64,000 nt of DNA from Nocardioides sp. TRM66260-LWL (GTDB lineage Bacteria; Actinomycetota; Actinomycetes; Propionibacteriales; Nocardioidaceae), in NCBI RefSeq assembly GCF_020075545.1, contig NZ_JAIQZK010000008.1, forward strand, positions 62,001-126,000, given 5' to 3'. Position numbers and translations under genes: made by a program. A model generated the notes under the pieces. The model saw only the letters and a list, made by a program, of their open reading frames with translations, ran no database searches and was not told the origin of the DNA. Below, in pieces: positions 26,201 to 35,434 of the stretch (position 1 is its first letter; each line of letters begins with the position of its first letter).

Positions 26201-27109
26201 ATGACGACGGCCGTCCGCCACGACGTGCGATTCCGCTCCGGGGACGACTGGTGCGCGGGGTGGCTCTACCCCGCGCACCGGTCGTCCGACGCCGCGTCCC
26301 TCGGCGTCACGGTCGTGCTCGCCCACGGCCTGTCGGGCGTCAAGGAGATGCGGCTCGACGCCTACGCCGAGCGGTTCGCCGCGGCGGGCGCCGACGCCCT
26401 CGTCTTCGACTACCGCCACTTCGGCGCCTCGGCCGGCCACCCGCGGCAGCTGCTCGACGTCCGACGCCAGCACGCCGACTGGACCTCCGCCGTCGCCTTC
26501 GCGCGCGGCCGCGCCGAGCTCGCCGCGCAGCGGCTCGTGCTCTGGGGCTCCTCGCTCTCCGGCGGCCACGTGCTCGCCCTGGGGGCCCGCCTGCACGCCG
26601 ACGGCGTCATCGCGCAGGTGCCGCACGTCAGCGGACCGCGATCCGCGGCGCTCAACGGTCCGGTGCAGTCGGCCCGGCTCGCCGCGCACGGCCTGCGCGA
26701 CGTCGGCCGGAGCCTGCTCGGTCGTAGTCCGCACTACCTGCCGGCCGCCGGCGCTCCGGGCGACGTCGCGCTGATGACCGACCCGGAGGCCGCCGCGTAC
26801 CTCGGCCTGGTGCCGGATGACCTGTCCTTCGACGACCGTGTCGCGGCCCGCTTCGCCCTGCGCATCGGCACCTACTCGCCCGGCCGCGCGGCTCGGCGCC
26901 TGACCGTCCCGACGCTGGTGCAGGTCGGCGAGCACGACCGCACCACCCCGCCCGGCCCCGCCCGTCGTCTGGCGCGCCGCGGCCGGGACGTGCGGGTCAG
27001 CGTGCACCCGGTGGGCCACTTCGATCCCTACACGGGCGAGGCCTTCGAGGTCTTCGTCGCCGAGCAGATCGCCTTCCTGCAGGAGATCGCCGGCCACGTC
27101 ACCAGATGA
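26201..27109 (+). CDS. alpha/beta hydrolase
   Basis: This 302-residue hydrolase of the Hydrolase_4/X-Pro-peptidase-like type has VTVVLAHGLSGVKEMRLDAYAERFAAAGADALVFDYRHFG (oxyanion region). The nucleophile elbow LWGSSLSGGH has a serine where the second glycine normally follows. The late triad acid and His are in LVQVGEHDRTTPP and HPVGHFDPY. The substrate is unknown. AGGAG precedes the ATG by about seven bases. It starts 26 bases after the sortase stop, so it may be read through from that operon. It is convergent with and overlaps the SDR gene by 11 bases. Confidence 0.82.
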   Translation: MTTAVRHDVRFRSGDDWCAGWLYPAHRSSDAASLGVTVVLAHGLSGVKEMRLDAYAERFAAAGADALVFDYRHFGASAGHPRQLLDVRRQHADWTSAVAFARGRAELAAQRLVLWGSSLSGGHVLALGARLHADGVIAQVPHVSGPRSAALNGPVQSARLAAHGLRDVGRSLLGRSPHYLPAAGAPGDVALMTDPEAAAYLGLVPDDLSFDDRVAARFALRIGTYSPGRAARRLTVPTLVQVGEHDRTTPPGPARRLARRGRDVRVSVHPVGHFDPYTGEAFEVFVAEQIAFLQEIAGHVTR

Positions 27110-27884
27110 CGCCGCGGTCGACGACCAGGTTGGCGGCCGTGATCGAGCGCGCCGCGTCGGAGGCGAGGAAGAGGACGGCCTCCGCGACGTCGCCGGGCGG
27201 CATGAACCCCGGGATGACGCTCTGGCTCTTCGCGATCAGGCTCCAGTCGGCGTCCTGCGGCAGGCCGGCGGCGGCGGCCTGGACCATCGGCGTGTCGATG
27301 CCGCCGGGGGACACGCAGTTGACCCGGATGCGCCGCGCGGCCAGCTCGACCGCCAGTGCCCGCATGCCGAGGAGGACGGCGGCCTTGCTGGCGCAGTAGG
27401 CCGCGTTGTACGGCTGCCCCATGAGCGCGGAGATCGAGGCGACGGTGACGACGTTGCCCCGCCCGTCCGGCGCGGCGGAGAGCGCGTCGGCGAAGGCCCG
27501 GACGAGCAGGAGCGGCGCGACGGCGTTGACCTCGAGGTGACGCCGCAGCAGGCCGGCGTCCAGCTCCTCGACGGTCGCGAAGCGCTGGTAGCCGGCGATG
27601 TTGCAGAGCACGTCGAGCCCGCCGAGCCGCCCGAGGACGGCCTCGACCAGCGCGGGCAGCGCGTCGGCGTCGGCGAGGTCGTGGGCCAGCAGGCCCAGCT
27701 CGTCGACGGCCGGGCCCGGCACGTCGGTGCCGACGACGTCCGCGCCCTCGGCGCGCAGCCGCTCGACCAGCTCGCGGCCCAGGCCGCCGGCGGCGCCGGT
27801 GACCAGGACCCGTCGTCCGGCGAAGCGCCCGGCGGGGTGGCTGGGGTCGGCGGTGGCGGCGTGGGCGGCGGCAGGGGTGGTCAT
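27099..27884 (-). CDS. short-chain dehydrogenase/reductase (classical SDR)
   Basis: This 261-residue classical SDR has the cofactor motif VLVTGAAGGLG, the NIAG motif in LCNIAGYQ, Ser in VASISALMG and the catalytic YCASK. An acidic residue after strand 2 (GTDVPG) favours NAD(H). The C-terminal region VNCVSPGGIDTPM is typical. The substrate is unknown. It is the second gene of an operon with the TetR regulator, whose stop overlaps its ATG (ATGA). The regulator is therefore likely to respond to the SDR substrate or product (inference). The first 25 residues are a Pro/Ala/His-rich extension. Confidence 0.87.
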   Translation of the reverse strand: MTTPAAAHAATADPSHPAGRFAGRRVLVTGAAGGLGRELVERLRAEGADVVGTDVPGPAVDELGLLAHDLADADALPALVEAVLGRLGGLDVLCNIAGYQRFATVEELDAGLLRRHLEVNAVAPLLLVRAFADALSAAPDGRGNVVTVASISALMGQPYNAAYCASKAAVLLGMRALAVELAARRIRVNCVSPGGIDTPMVQAAAAGLPQDADWSLIAKSQSVIPGFMPPGDVAEAVLFLASDAARSITAANLVVDRGVIW

Positions 27885-28489
27885 GGGAGCTCCTGGGGTG
27901 GCTCGAGTCCGAGGGCGGGGACGAGGGTGCGGTGCAGGAAGGCGCGCAGGCGCTCGGGGGTCTCGGTGCGCGCCGAGCGGTAGGCGAGCACCGAGAGCAG
28001 CATCCGGACGACGACCTCCGCGCGCTCGTCGAGCAGGTCGCCGTCGAGCGGCGCGCCGTCGGCGTCGAGCAGGCGACCGCGCAGGAAGCCGCGGGTCAGG
28101 CGCAGGGACTCCGCCGAGACGGTGCCCTGCTCGGTGGTGGCCGGGCTGAGCGTCATCGCGATCACCTGCGCGATCGCGACGTCGCGGCGCGCCTCCTCGT
28201 GGAAGGCCACGACGACCTCGACGACGGCCTCGGCGGTGGTCGGCAGCGTCGCGACCTCGCGCGCGATGCGGTCGGTGAGCGCCAGGGCCGCGTGCTGGAC
28301 GGTGGCGGCGAGCAGCTGCTCGCGATCGGGGAAGTGCGCGTAGATGGTCTGCCGGGCGACGCCCGAGGCGCGGGCCACCTCGGCGAAGGACAGCCGGGTG
28401 GAGCCGGTGCGCCGCATGCAGGCCAGCGCGCCCTCGAGCAGCCGATCGCGGGTGGAGTCGGCCGACTCGGTCCGCAGGGGTTCGCTCAC
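27881..28489 (-). CDS. TetR/AcrR-family regulator of the adjacent SDR
   Basis: This 202-residue protein has an N-terminal TetR HTH (about 8-55): TRDRLLEGALACMRRTGSTRLSFAEVARASGVARQTIYAHFPDREQLLAATV. A helical ligand-binding half follows. I chose the GTG at 28489 because the TAGGGT hexamer (28503-28498) lies eight bases upstream and TetR proteins begin just before this helix. The frame is open to 28561, but that stretch crosses the promoter. It diverges from cysD and overlaps the SDR start. Confidence 0.85.
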   Translation of the reverse strand: MSEPLRTESADSTRDRLLEGALACMRRTGSTRLSFAEVARASGVARQTIYAHFPDREQLLAATVQHAALALTDRIAREVATLPTTAEAVVEVVVAFHEEARRDVAIAQVIAMTLSPATTEQGTVSAESLRLTRGFLRGRLLDADGAPLDGDLLDERAEVVVRMLLSVLAYRSARTETPERLRAFLHRTLVPALGLEPPQELP

Positions 28490-28497
28490 AGGGCGGG

Positions 28498-28503
28498 ACC
28501 CTA
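28498..28503 (-). promoter_or_regulatory. -10 hexamer of the TetR-SDR operon
   Basis: TAGGGT on the minus strand lies eight bases before the GTG at 28489, another probable leaderless or near-leaderless start. Confidence 0.4.
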
Positions 28504-28571
28504 GCCCAGAGCGGTCCTCGATGGCGACATCGGAGACGACATTCGACCCGACGTCTGTCATCTGGACCGTC

Positions 28572-28601
28572 TTGCATGCGTCTGGGTGCGCCCCCTAAGG
28601 T
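28572..28601 (+). promoter_or_regulatory. promoter of cysDN
   Basis: TTGCAT (28572-28577) and TAAGGT (28596-28601) are 18 bases apart. The start codon is 92 bases downstream, so this operon has a real leader with Shine-Dalgarno CAGGAG. Confidence 0.5.
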
Positions 28602-28693
28602 TCAGGGCAGCCGCCCGTGCTCGACGTGGCCTGCCCGCATGCTGGTCGCGGGAGGCCCCGGCACGGCACCCGAACCCGTTCAGGAGCACGACC

Positions 28694-29602
28694 GTGACCC
28701 ATGCCGATTACCGGCTGAGCCAGCTGGACCAGCTGGAGGCGGAGTCGATCCACATCTTCCGCGAGGTGGCGGCGGAGTTCGAGAAGCCGGTGCTGATGTT
28801 CTCCGGCGGCAAGGACTCCATCGTCATGATGCGGCTGGCCGAGAAGGCCTTCCACCCCGCGCGCATCCCCTTCCCGGTGCTCCAGGTCGACACGGGCTAC
28901 GACTTCCCCGAGGTGCTCTCCTGCCGCGACTCCTGGGTCGACCGGCTCGGCGTCCGGCTGATCGTGGCGAGCGTCGAGCAGGCCATCGCCGACGGCGTCG
29001 TCGTCGACGACGGCAAGACCTCCCGCAACCGGCTGCAGATCGGCACCCTGCTGAACGCGATCGAGGAGAACGGCTTCACCGCGGCCTTCGGCGGCGGACG
29101 CCGCGACGAGGAGAAGGCGCGGGCCAAGGAGCGCGTCTACTCCCACCGCGACGAGTTCGGCCAGTGGGACCCCAAGAACCAGCGTCCCGAGCTCTGGAGC
29201 CTCTACAACGGGCGCCTGCACGAGGGCGAGCACATGCGGATCTTCCCGATCAGCAACTGGACCGAGCTCGACATCTGGGACTACATCCGCCGCGAGGGCA
29301 TCGAGATCCCCTCGATCTACTTCTCCCACCGCCGCCGCGTCTTCGAGCGCGACGGGATGCTGCTCAGCGAGAGCGAGCACAACCCGCTGCGCGCCGGCGA
29401 GTCGGTGGAGGAGCGCACCGTCCGGTTCCGCACCGTCGGCGACCTCACGCTGACCGGCTGCCTGGAGTCCGAGGCCTCCACGATCGACCAGATCATCGAG
29501 GAGGTCGCCGTCGCCCGGGTCACCGAGCGCGGCGCCACCCGCGGGGACGACCGGTTCTCCGAGGCCGCCATGGAGGACCGCAAGAAGGAGGGCTACTTCT
29601 GA
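28694..29602 (+). CDS. cysD: sulfate adenylyltransferase subunit 2
   Basis: This 302-residue CysD has the length and motifs of the family: the PP-loop MFSGGKDSIVMMRLAEKAF, VDTGYDFPEVLSCRD, FGGGRRDEEKARAKER and ISNWTELDIWDYI. With the CysN GTPase it makes adenosine-5'-phosphosulfate from ATP and sulfate, the first step of assimilation. The GTG at 28694 has CAGGAG nine bases upstream; the ORF opens earlier at 28586 but that part is not conserved. cysN starts at the stop codon (one-base overlap). APS reductase or kinase genes are not in the window. Confidence 0.95.
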   Translation: MTHADYRLSQLDQLEAESIHIFREVAAEFEKPVLMFSGGKDSIVMMRLAEKAFHPARIPFPVLQVDTGYDFPEVLSCRDSWVDRLGVRLIVASVEQAIADGVVVDDGKTSRNRLQIGTLLNAIEENGFTAAFGGGRRDEEKARAKERVYSHRDEFGQWDPKNQRPELWSLYNGRLHEGEHMRIFPISNWTELDIWDYIRREGIEIPSIYFSHRRRVFERDGMLLSESEHNPLRAGESVEERTVRFRTVGDLTLTGCLESEASTIDQIIEEVAVARVTERGATRGDDRFSEAAMEDRKKEGYF

Positions 29603-30894
29603 TGGCCGACCAGACCGCCACGCCCGCCGAGTCGGAGCGGCAGATGGACCTCCTGCGCTTCGCCACCGCCGGCTCCGTCGACGACGGCAAGTCGACTCTC
29701 ATCGGTCGGCTGCTCTACGACAGCAAGTCGATCTTCGCCGACCAGCTCGAGGCCGTCGAGCGCACGAGCGAGGCCAAGGGCCACGACTACGTCGACCTCT
29801 CCCTGCTCACCGACGGCCTGCGCTCCGAGCGCGAGCAGGGCATCACGATCGACGTCGCCTACCGCTACTTCGCCACCCCGCGGCGCAAGTTCATCATCGC
29901 CGACACCCCCGGGCACGTGCAGTACACGCGCAACATGGTCACCGGCGCCTCGACCGCCGACCTGGGCCTGGTGCTCGTCGACGCGCGACACGGGCTCACC
30001 GAGCAGTCGCGCCGGCACGCCGTCCTGCTGTCGCTGCTGCGGGTGCCGCACCTGGTGCTGTGCGTCAACAAGATGGACCTCGTCGACTACGACCAGGCCG
30101 TCTACGAGCGCATCCACGCCGAGTTCACGCAGTTCGCGACCAAGCTCAACATCCCCGACCTCGAGGTCATCCCGATCTCGGCGCTCAAGGGCGACAACGT
30201 CGTCGACCGCTCCGAGCACACGCCGTGGTACTCCGGGCCCACGCTCATGCACCACCTCGAGCACGTGCACGTCGCCTCCGACCGCGACCTGATGGACGTC
30301 CGGTTCCCGGTGCAGTACGTCATCCGCCCGCACTCGGAGGACCACCGCGACTACCGCGGCTACGCGGGCCAGGTGGCCGGCGGCGTGCTCAAGCCCGGTG
30401 ACGAGGTGATCGTGCTGCCCTCGGGCATGACCAGCACGATCGCCGGCATCGACCTCTTCGACCGCGAGGTGACCGAGGCGTTCCCGCCGATGTCGGTGAC
30501 GATCCGGCTCGAGGACGACGTCGACGTCTCGCGCGGCGACATGATCGCCCGCGTGCGCAACGCGCCGACGCCCAGCCAGGACATCGACGCGATGATCTGC
30601 TGGATGACCACCACGCCGCTCAAGCCCCGGCAGAAGCTCGCGATCAAGCACACGACCCGCACCGCGCGGGCGCTGGTCAAGGACATCCAGTACCGGCTCG
30701 ACGTCAACAGCCTGCACCGCGACCCCGATGCCGGCGAGCTCGGGCTCAACGAGATCGGCCGCGTGCAGCTGCGCACCACGCAGCCGCTGCTGTGCGACCC
30801 GTACAGCAAGAACCGGACGACCGGCTCGTTCATCCTGGTCGACGAGGCCACCGGCGTCACCGTCGGCGCGGGCATGATCAACCGCGCCGACTGA
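29602..30894 (+). CDS. cysN: sulfate adenylyltransferase subunit 1 (GTPase)
   Basis: This 430-residue translation-factor-like GTPase has the G1 motif TAGSVDDGKSTL, G3 DTPGHVQYTRNM and G4 CVNKMDLVDYD. The CysN-specific RHAVLLSLLRVPH segment and elongation-factor beta-barrel domains follow. GTP hydrolysis drives CysD. The protein ends without the APS kinase domain (CysC) that many actinobacterial CysN/NodQ proteins carry, so PAPS synthesis must be encoded elsewhere or not used. It shares one base with the cysD stop. It is convergent with the flavin reductase gene at a 25-base gap. Confidence 0.95.
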   Translation: MADQTATPAESERQMDLLRFATAGSVDDGKSTLIGRLLYDSKSIFADQLEAVERTSEAKGHDYVDLSLLTDGLRSEREQGITIDVAYRYFATPRRKFIIADTPGHVQYTRNMVTGASTADLGLVLVDARHGLTEQSRRHAVLLSLLRVPHLVLCVNKMDLVDYDQAVYERIHAEFTQFATKLNIPDLEVIPISALKGDNVVDRSEHTPWYSGPTLMHHLEHVHVASDRDLMDVRFPVQYVIRPHSEDHRDYRGYAGQVAGGVLKPGDEVIVLPSGMTSTIAGIDLFDREVTEAFPPMSVTIRLEDDVDVSRGDMIARVRNAPTPSQDIDAMICWMTTTPLKPRQKLAIKHTTRTARALVKDIQYRLDVNSLHRDPDAGELGLNEIGRVQLRTTQPLLCDPYSKNRTTGSFILVDEATGVTVGAGMINRAD

Positions 30895-30919
30895 CCTCCC
30901 CGGTCCGTTGGGGCCCGGA

Positions 30920-31519
30920 CTACGCGGTGGTCGGCCGCGCGAGGCGCACGACCTCGGGCGGCCGACCCCACTCGTCGCGGCCGAGCCGCGACACGGGCGC
31001 GAGCGCGGCCATCGTCGGGTGGTCGCCGTCCAGCGCGGTCTCCAGCACGGTGACGGCCGTGACGGTGCCGAGCACGATCGTGGAGTCGCCGAGCTCGTGG
31101 GTGGAGTGCAGCCGGCACTCCAGCGACGTCGGGGAGTCGGCGACCCGGAACGGCCGCACCGTGGCGCTGGGCTCCATCCGCAGGCCGACGGCCTCGGCCT
31201 CGTCGACCTCCGCCGCGTACGGCGCCGCGGTGGCGTTCGCGGCGTCCATCAGCGGCTCGCTGACCATGCTGACGACGAACTCGCCGGTCGCCCGCACATT
31301 GCGCAGGGTGTCCTTCGCGCCGACCGAGGTGAACTGGACGATCGCGGGGTTCGCGCACGCGACCGTGAAGAACGAGTGCGGCGCGAGGTTGCCCACCCCG
31401 TCGGCGTCGACGGTGGAGATCCAGGCGATCGGCCGCGGCACCACGACCGCGGTGAGCAGCGGGTAGAGGCTGCGCTGCTCGTCGGCGGACGGGGCGTGGA
31501 CCACGCGGCGGGTGCTCAT
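30920..31519 (-). CDS. flavin reductase-like (DIM6/NTAB) FMN-binding protein
   Basis: This 199-residue split-barrel flavin reductase of the DIM6/NTAB type has VVVPRPIAWISTVDADGVGNLAPHSFFTVACANPAIVQF, the FMN-binding core, and NVRATGEFVVSMVSEPLMDAANATAAPY. It would reduce FMN or use it as cofactor, often supplying reduced flavin to a monooxygenase. No partner monooxygenase is adjacent. The ATG at 31519 follows a TAGCCT hexamer by seven bases and lacks a Shine-Dalgarno sequence. Confidence 0.87.
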   Translation of the reverse strand: MSTRRVVHAPSADEQRSLYPLLTAVVVPRPIAWISTVDADGVGNLAPHSFFTVACANPAIVQFTSVGAKDTLRNVRATGEFVVSMVSEPLMDAANATAAPYAAEVDEAEAVGLRMEPSATVRPFRVADSPTSLECRLHSTHELGDSTIVLGTVTAVTVLETALDGDHPTMAALAPVSRLGRDEWGRPPEVVRLARPTTA

Positions 31520-31526
31520 GCCCGCC

Positions 31527-31532
31527 AGGCTA
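31527..31532 (-). promoter_or_regulatory. -10 hexamer of a leaderless promoter (flavin reductase)
   Basis: TAGCCT on the minus strand ends seven bases before the ATG at 31519. Confidence 0.45.
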
Positions 31533-31649
31533 GGCCGCGGGTCGGCCCGGCCGGGCGTCCGCGCGGGTGGATCAGGGATCCGTCAGGGGGCCGTACGGGA
31601 GCCGTCGGCGGGCCTGGTGCCGAGGCGGAGGCCGAGGTGCGCTGAGGAC

Positions 31650-31778
31650 ATGGCCACCCTCACCGACCCGCCCGTGCCCGCGCCGCCCGCCCTCGCGGGC
31701 GGCGGCGCCGCGCTCCTCCTCGGCGCCGCCGGCCTGGCTGGCGGGCTCGCGGCCGTCATGCGGCTCCTCGTCGGCTGA
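31650..31778 (+). CDS. possible 42-residue membrane peptide
   Basis: This short ORF begins MATLTDPPVPAPPALAGG and continues as one hydrophobic Ala/Gly/Leu helix ending MRLLVG. The layout suits a small membrane protein and it is followed directly by a strong hairpin terminator. The ribosome-binding site is poor (GAGG almost touching the ATG) and Ala/Gly helices arise easily by chance in such GC-rich DNA, so support is weak. Confidence 0.3.
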   Translation: MATLTDPPVPAPPALAGGGAALLLGAAGLAGGLAAVMRLLVG

Positions 31779-31779
31779 C

Positions 31780-31810
31780 GCCGGGGCGCGCGGGCCGCGC
31801 GCGCCCCGGC
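31780..31810. terminator. strong bidirectional hairpin
   Basis: A perfect 13-bp stem (arms GCCGGGGCGCGCG and CGCGCGCCCCGGC) with a 5-base loop lies immediately beyond the stop of the metalloprotease gene on the minus strand. Confidence 0.65.
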
Positions 31811-31815
31811 CGTCC

Positions 31816-33876
31816 TCAGCGGACGATCGGCAGGATGAAGCTCCGCTGGATCTCGGCGCCGGTGGCGTCGGTCGCGATCACGTTCATCGTCAGCTGGCCG
31901 AGCCCGTAGGGCGTGCCGGACATCGTGAAGGTGGAGCCGGACGTCCGCTGGCCCACGCCGCCCGGCGAGCCCGGGCCCAGCCGGAACGTGTACGGCGCGG
32001 TGCCGCCGCGCACTTCGACCGACACCTGGCCGGGCTTCCCGCTGGTGAGCGAGGGCAGCAGGGTCGGGGTGGTGAAGGCGAACGGGATCTCCTTCGGCCG
32101 CACCCGCAGCGCCACCGAGGTGCGCGCGCGGGCTCCGGTGCGGTCGGTGACCGTCACGACGACGCGTCGGGTGCCGGCCTCGCGCGGCGTCCCGCTGATC
32201 GCCCCGGTGCGCGCGGAGATCCGCAGGCCCGCGGGCAGCCGGGCGCCGGCGAACCGGTACGGGCCGCGGCCGCCGCGCGCCGTCACCGGGCGCGTGGAGT
32301 AGCGCTCGCCGGCGAGGGCGACCGGGGCCTTCCCGGTCAGCAGCCGCAGCGGCTTGATCCGCAGCGAGCCGGTGCTGAGGCCGATCTCGTAGTGGCCGAG
32401 CGAGGCGTAGTCGGAGTACCCGCCCGGACGCGAGGGGTCGCCGTCGCCGACGCCGGTCACGTAGGCGACGTACGCGCCGCCGAGGGTCGGCGCGGTGAAG
32501 GAGACCGAGGCGTCGAGGCCCGAGGCGGTGGACGGGCTGACGAACCCGGAGGACGGGTTCGACACCGCGACCGTCGTGCCGTCCAGCGTCGCCACGCGCA
32601 GGCGGGCGTCGAGGTCGGCGTAGGCGGCGGTCATGACCGACACCGTCGTCGGGCCGCTGGCGATGAACCGGAAGGCGTCGACGTCGGTGCGGCTCGACAC
32701 CACCCCGTCGATCCGCGCTCCCGGCCACAGCGTGCCCGCGTCGAGCGCGGTGTCGCCGACGTCGTCGCGACGCAGCGGGGCGCCGCCGTCGGCGATCACC
32801 TCGACGTCGTCCTGCTTCTGGTTCGCGCCGGCGTACTCCCCGCGCGACCACTGGGTGATCGGCTCGTAGTAGCTCGCGCCCATGATGGGGGCCCAGGGCC
32901 GGGCGCCGACCGAGTAGCCCTCGCTCGGCGTGCCGTCGTGGTAGAGACCGAAGAGGTGGCCGGCCTCGTGGGCGGCTGCCTCGCCGAGGGTCTTGGCGCT
33001 GTCGCCCACGCCCTTGACGAAGACCCAGGCCGGCTGGAAGCGCTCGTGGTCGGGGCCGGCGGCGTCGAACACGTCGACGTAGCTGAGGCCGCCGCACCGG
33101 CACGACTCGAAGACCGGGTTGCTGCCGCCGGCGAAGACGACGCGGGCGCCGTAGACCTGGTCTGCGTCCGAGGAGCGGTCCAGCGCCGCGGTGCCCGGCC
33201 ACCGGGTGGTGACGTTGAGGTCGAACGGCGCGTAGTCCTCCGCGACGATCTGCCACACGCGCTGGATCGTGGCCAGCTCGTCGTTGGAGAAGGCGCTGCT
33301 GCCGTCGCTGGAGAAGGTGGGGACCTTGATCGGCTGGCCGCCGTTGTAGGAGTCGTTCCAGACCGTGTCGGAGACGGTGAGCCCGGTGAAGTCGAGGTAG
33401 AGCGTGCGTCGTGCCTCGGGACGGGACTGCAGGCGGAAGGTGTCGGCGAGCGGGCGGCGCGCGATCGCGGTGCGCTGCGAGCGGGGGACGGCGCGACGAT
33501 CGGCCGCGGCCAGGCGCGCCTGGGCGCCGGCGGAGAGCCGCCGCTCCGCGTACAGCGGCCGGCCGCAGCCGTCGAGCAGCAGCCCGCGGTCGGCGGCGAG
33601 CGTCCGCAGGCGGGCGTCGCCGGTGACGGCGCGGGCGCGGGCGTAGCGGCGCGGGCTGGTGCGCATCACCTCCGCCGCGGGGCGGGGCCGGACCGCCTCG
33701 GCGGCGCCCGGGCAGCTCGCCGCGGCCGCGGCCGCGCGGACGGCGGGGTCGGCCGGCACGCCGACCCGCAGGCCGGCGGAGTGCGCGTCGGCGGACGCGC
33801 TGGACAGCGGGACGACGCCCGCCGCCGGGGTGACGAGGGCGGTCAGGGCGCACAGCAGCAGGAGTGATCGGCGCAC
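31816..33876 (-). CDS. secreted zinc metalloprotease (metzincin) with Ig-like repeats
   Basis: This 686-residue exported protein has a signal peptide in the first 30 residues (VRRSLLLLCALTALVTPAAG) and a pro-region of about 130. The protease domain has the zinc motif HEAGHLFGLYHDG and a Met-turn APIMGASYYEP, as in reprolysin/serralysin-type metzincins. A PPC-like beta domain (about 395-500) and two putative-Ig repeats (GPYRFAGARLPAGLRISARTGAISG and a second set) end the protein. It would cleave extracellular proteins. The GTG at 33876 is preceded by AAAGG at eight bases; a longer frame to 33993 adds a non-secretory arginine-rich head. One Cys pair lies in ESCRCGG. Confidence 0.83.
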   Translation of the reverse strand: MRRSLLLLCALTALVTPAAGVVPLSSASADAHSAGLRVGVPADPAVRAAAAAASCPGAAEAVRPRPAAEVMRTSPRRYARARAVTGDARLRTLAADRGLLLDGCGRPLYAERRLSAGAQARLAAADRRAVPRSQRTAIARRPLADTFRLQSRPEARRTLYLDFTGLTVSDTVWNDSYNGGQPIKVPTFSSDGSSAFSNDELATIQRVWQIVAEDYAPFDLNVTTRWPGTAALDRSSDADQVYGARVVFAGGSNPVFESCRCGGLSYVDVFDAAGPDHERFQPAWVFVKGVGDSAKTLGEAAAHEAGHLFGLYHDGTPSEGYSVGARPWAPIMGASYYEPITQWSRGEYAGANQKQDDVEVIADGGAPLRRDDVGDTALDAGTLWPGARIDGVVSSRTDVDAFRFIASGPTTVSVMTAAYADLDARLRVATLDGTTVAVSNPSSGFVSPSTASGLDASVSFTAPTLGGAYVAYVTGVGDGDPSRPGGYSDYASLGHYEIGLSTGSLRIKPLRLLTGKAPVALAGERYSTRPVTARGGRGPYRFAGARLPAGLRISARTGAISGTPREAGTRRVVVTVTDRTGARARTSVALRVRPKEIPFAFTTPTLLPSLTSGKPGQVSVEVRGGTAPYTFRLGPGSPGGVGQRTSGSTFTMSGTPYGLGQLTMNVIATDATGAEIQRSFILPIVR

Positions 33877-34067
33877 GGCAGGGCCTTTCGAGGGAGCACG
33901 GGGGCGTCGACCTCGTCCGGTTCGGGGGGGTGGAGAGGTCCGACGTGTGCCCCCATCGGCAGCCGCGGCCCGGACTTCAGTGAAGAGACGCAACGGTCTG
34001 GCCCGGTGGGCCGATCCGGCGGGGATCGCTCAGGTCGGCGCGGCGCCGGCCGAGTGGAGGGGGTCGG

Positions 34068-35237
34068 TCAGATCCAGCCGCGCCGGCGGAAGACCAGGTA
34101 CAGCACCAGGCTGACCAGCAGCATCATCGCCAGGGCGAACGGGTAGCCGTAGTGCCAGTGCAGCTCGGGCATGACGTCGAAGTTCATGCCGTAGACCGTG
34201 CCGATGAGGGTGGGGGCGAAGAGGATCGCGGCCCAGGCTGAGATCCGCTTGACCTCCTCGTTCTGGTCGATGCTGGCCTCCGAGAGCGCCTTCATCTCCT
34301 CGTTCTGCTGCTGGGCGACGAGGGTGGCGTTCACCGTCAGGATGTCGCGCAGCAGCTGCCGGAAGCCGTCGACCTGCTCGATCACGACGGTCAGGTGGTC
34401 CTCCACGTCGCGCAGGTAGCGCTGCAGCTCCTCGTCGGTGCCGTACTTGTCGAACCCGGCGGTCAGCGCCGCGACGACGGCCGCCAGGGGGCGGGTCGCG
34501 CGCTGGAACTCGATGACCTCGCGGCTGAGCTCGTAGATGCGCCGCGACACCCGCGGGTCGCCCTGGAAGACCTCGGTCTCGATCTCGTCGATGTCGTTCT
34601 CGAGGCCGGCCACCACGGGGGCGTAGCCGTCGACGACGCGGTCGAGGATGGCGTAGAGGATCGCCTCGGGGCCCAGCCGCAGCAGGTCGGGGTTGGACTC
34701 CAGGCGTCGGCGCACCGCCGAGAGGTCGGGCGCCTCGCTGTGCCGCACCGAGATGACGAAGTCGGGCCCGACGAACAGGTGCACCTCGCCGAACTCGACC
34801 TCCTCGACGTCGTCGAGGTAGCGCGCCGCGCGCAGGACGACGAACAGGGTGTCGTCGTAGCGCTCCAGCTTGGGCCGCTGGTGGGCGGTGATGGCGTCCT
34901 CGATCGCGAGCTCGTGCAGGTCGAACTCGTGGGCCAGGCTCGCCAGCTCGTGGTCGTCGGGTCGGTACAGGCCGATCCAGCCGACGGCCCCGGGGTGGTC
35001 GTGCAGGGCGCGGTAGGTGCCGGCCAGGGAGTCGGGGGAGTCGACGCGATCGCCGTCGAGGTAGACCGCGGTGTCGATCAGGCTGCTGCGCGGCTCGACG
35101 GGCTCCGGGGCGGCCGCGGCGGGCAGCGTCGAGGGACGCTCGGGGGTCCGCCGCACGCGTCCGGCGAGCGCACGGATGCGCGAGGCCCGGTCGAGGCGGT
35201 CGCCGCGGTCGGACCGGCCGGTGGTGCGCTCGGACAT
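34068..35237 (-). CDS. corA: CorA-family magnesium/cobalt transporter
   Basis: This 389-residue CorA has a long cytoplasmic domain (about 60-320) with the long coiled stalk helix LTVVIEQVDGFRQLLRDILTVNATLVAQQQNEEMK. Two C-terminal membrane helices follow, the first ending in the signature GMN (TVYGMNFD) and the second closing with a basic tail FRRRGWI. It forms a homopentameric Mg2+ channel. The ATG at 35237 has GGAGGA five bases upstream, so this gene, unlike many here, carries a leader. The first 55 residues are arginine-rich and not conserved. It diverges from the phosphatase gene. Confidence 0.93.
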   Translation of the reverse strand: MSERTTGRSDRGDRLDRASRIRALAGRVRRTPERPSTLPAAAAPEPVEPRSSLIDTAVYLDGDRVDSPDSLAGTYRALHDHPGAVGWIGLYRPDDHELASLAHEFDLHELAIEDAITAHQRPKLERYDDTLFVVLRAARYLDDVEEVEFGEVHLFVGPDFVISVRHSEAPDLSAVRRRLESNPDLLRLGPEAILYAILDRVVDGYAPVVAGLENDIDEIETEVFQGDPRVSRRIYELSREVIEFQRATRPLAAVVAALTAGFDKYGTDEELQRYLRDVEDHLTVVIEQVDGFRQLLRDILTVNATLVAQQQNEEMKALSEASIDQNEEVKRISAWAAILFAPTLIGTVYGMNFDVMPELHWHYGYPFALAMMLLVSLVLYLVFRRRGWI

Positions 35238-35403
35238 CGATCCTCCTCCGCGGCGAGGGCCGGACGTCCGGCTCCGGCGCCAGGGTAGCCCGCGCGGCGC
35301 GGCGACTCCCCGGGCGCGTCGGCTCGGCCTGCGGTCCATGCGCTCCTCCCCCGACCGGGTGGCGTTCGCGCTCCCACAGCCCGGATCGGGCCGCGGAGGC
35401 TCT

Positions 35404-35428
35404 CCGAACGCCCGTTCGGCCCTAGCGT
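35404..35428 (+). promoter_or_regulatory. leaderless promoter with palindromic operator (phosphatase gene)
   Basis: CCGAACG-CC-CGTTCGG (35404-35419) is a perfect 16-base inverted repeat directly before the TAGCGT -10 (35423-35428). The GTG at 35435 follows six bases later. The repeat sits in the -35/-10 spacer, so a bound repressor would block transcription. Confidence 0.5.
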
Positions 35429-35434
35429 GTACAC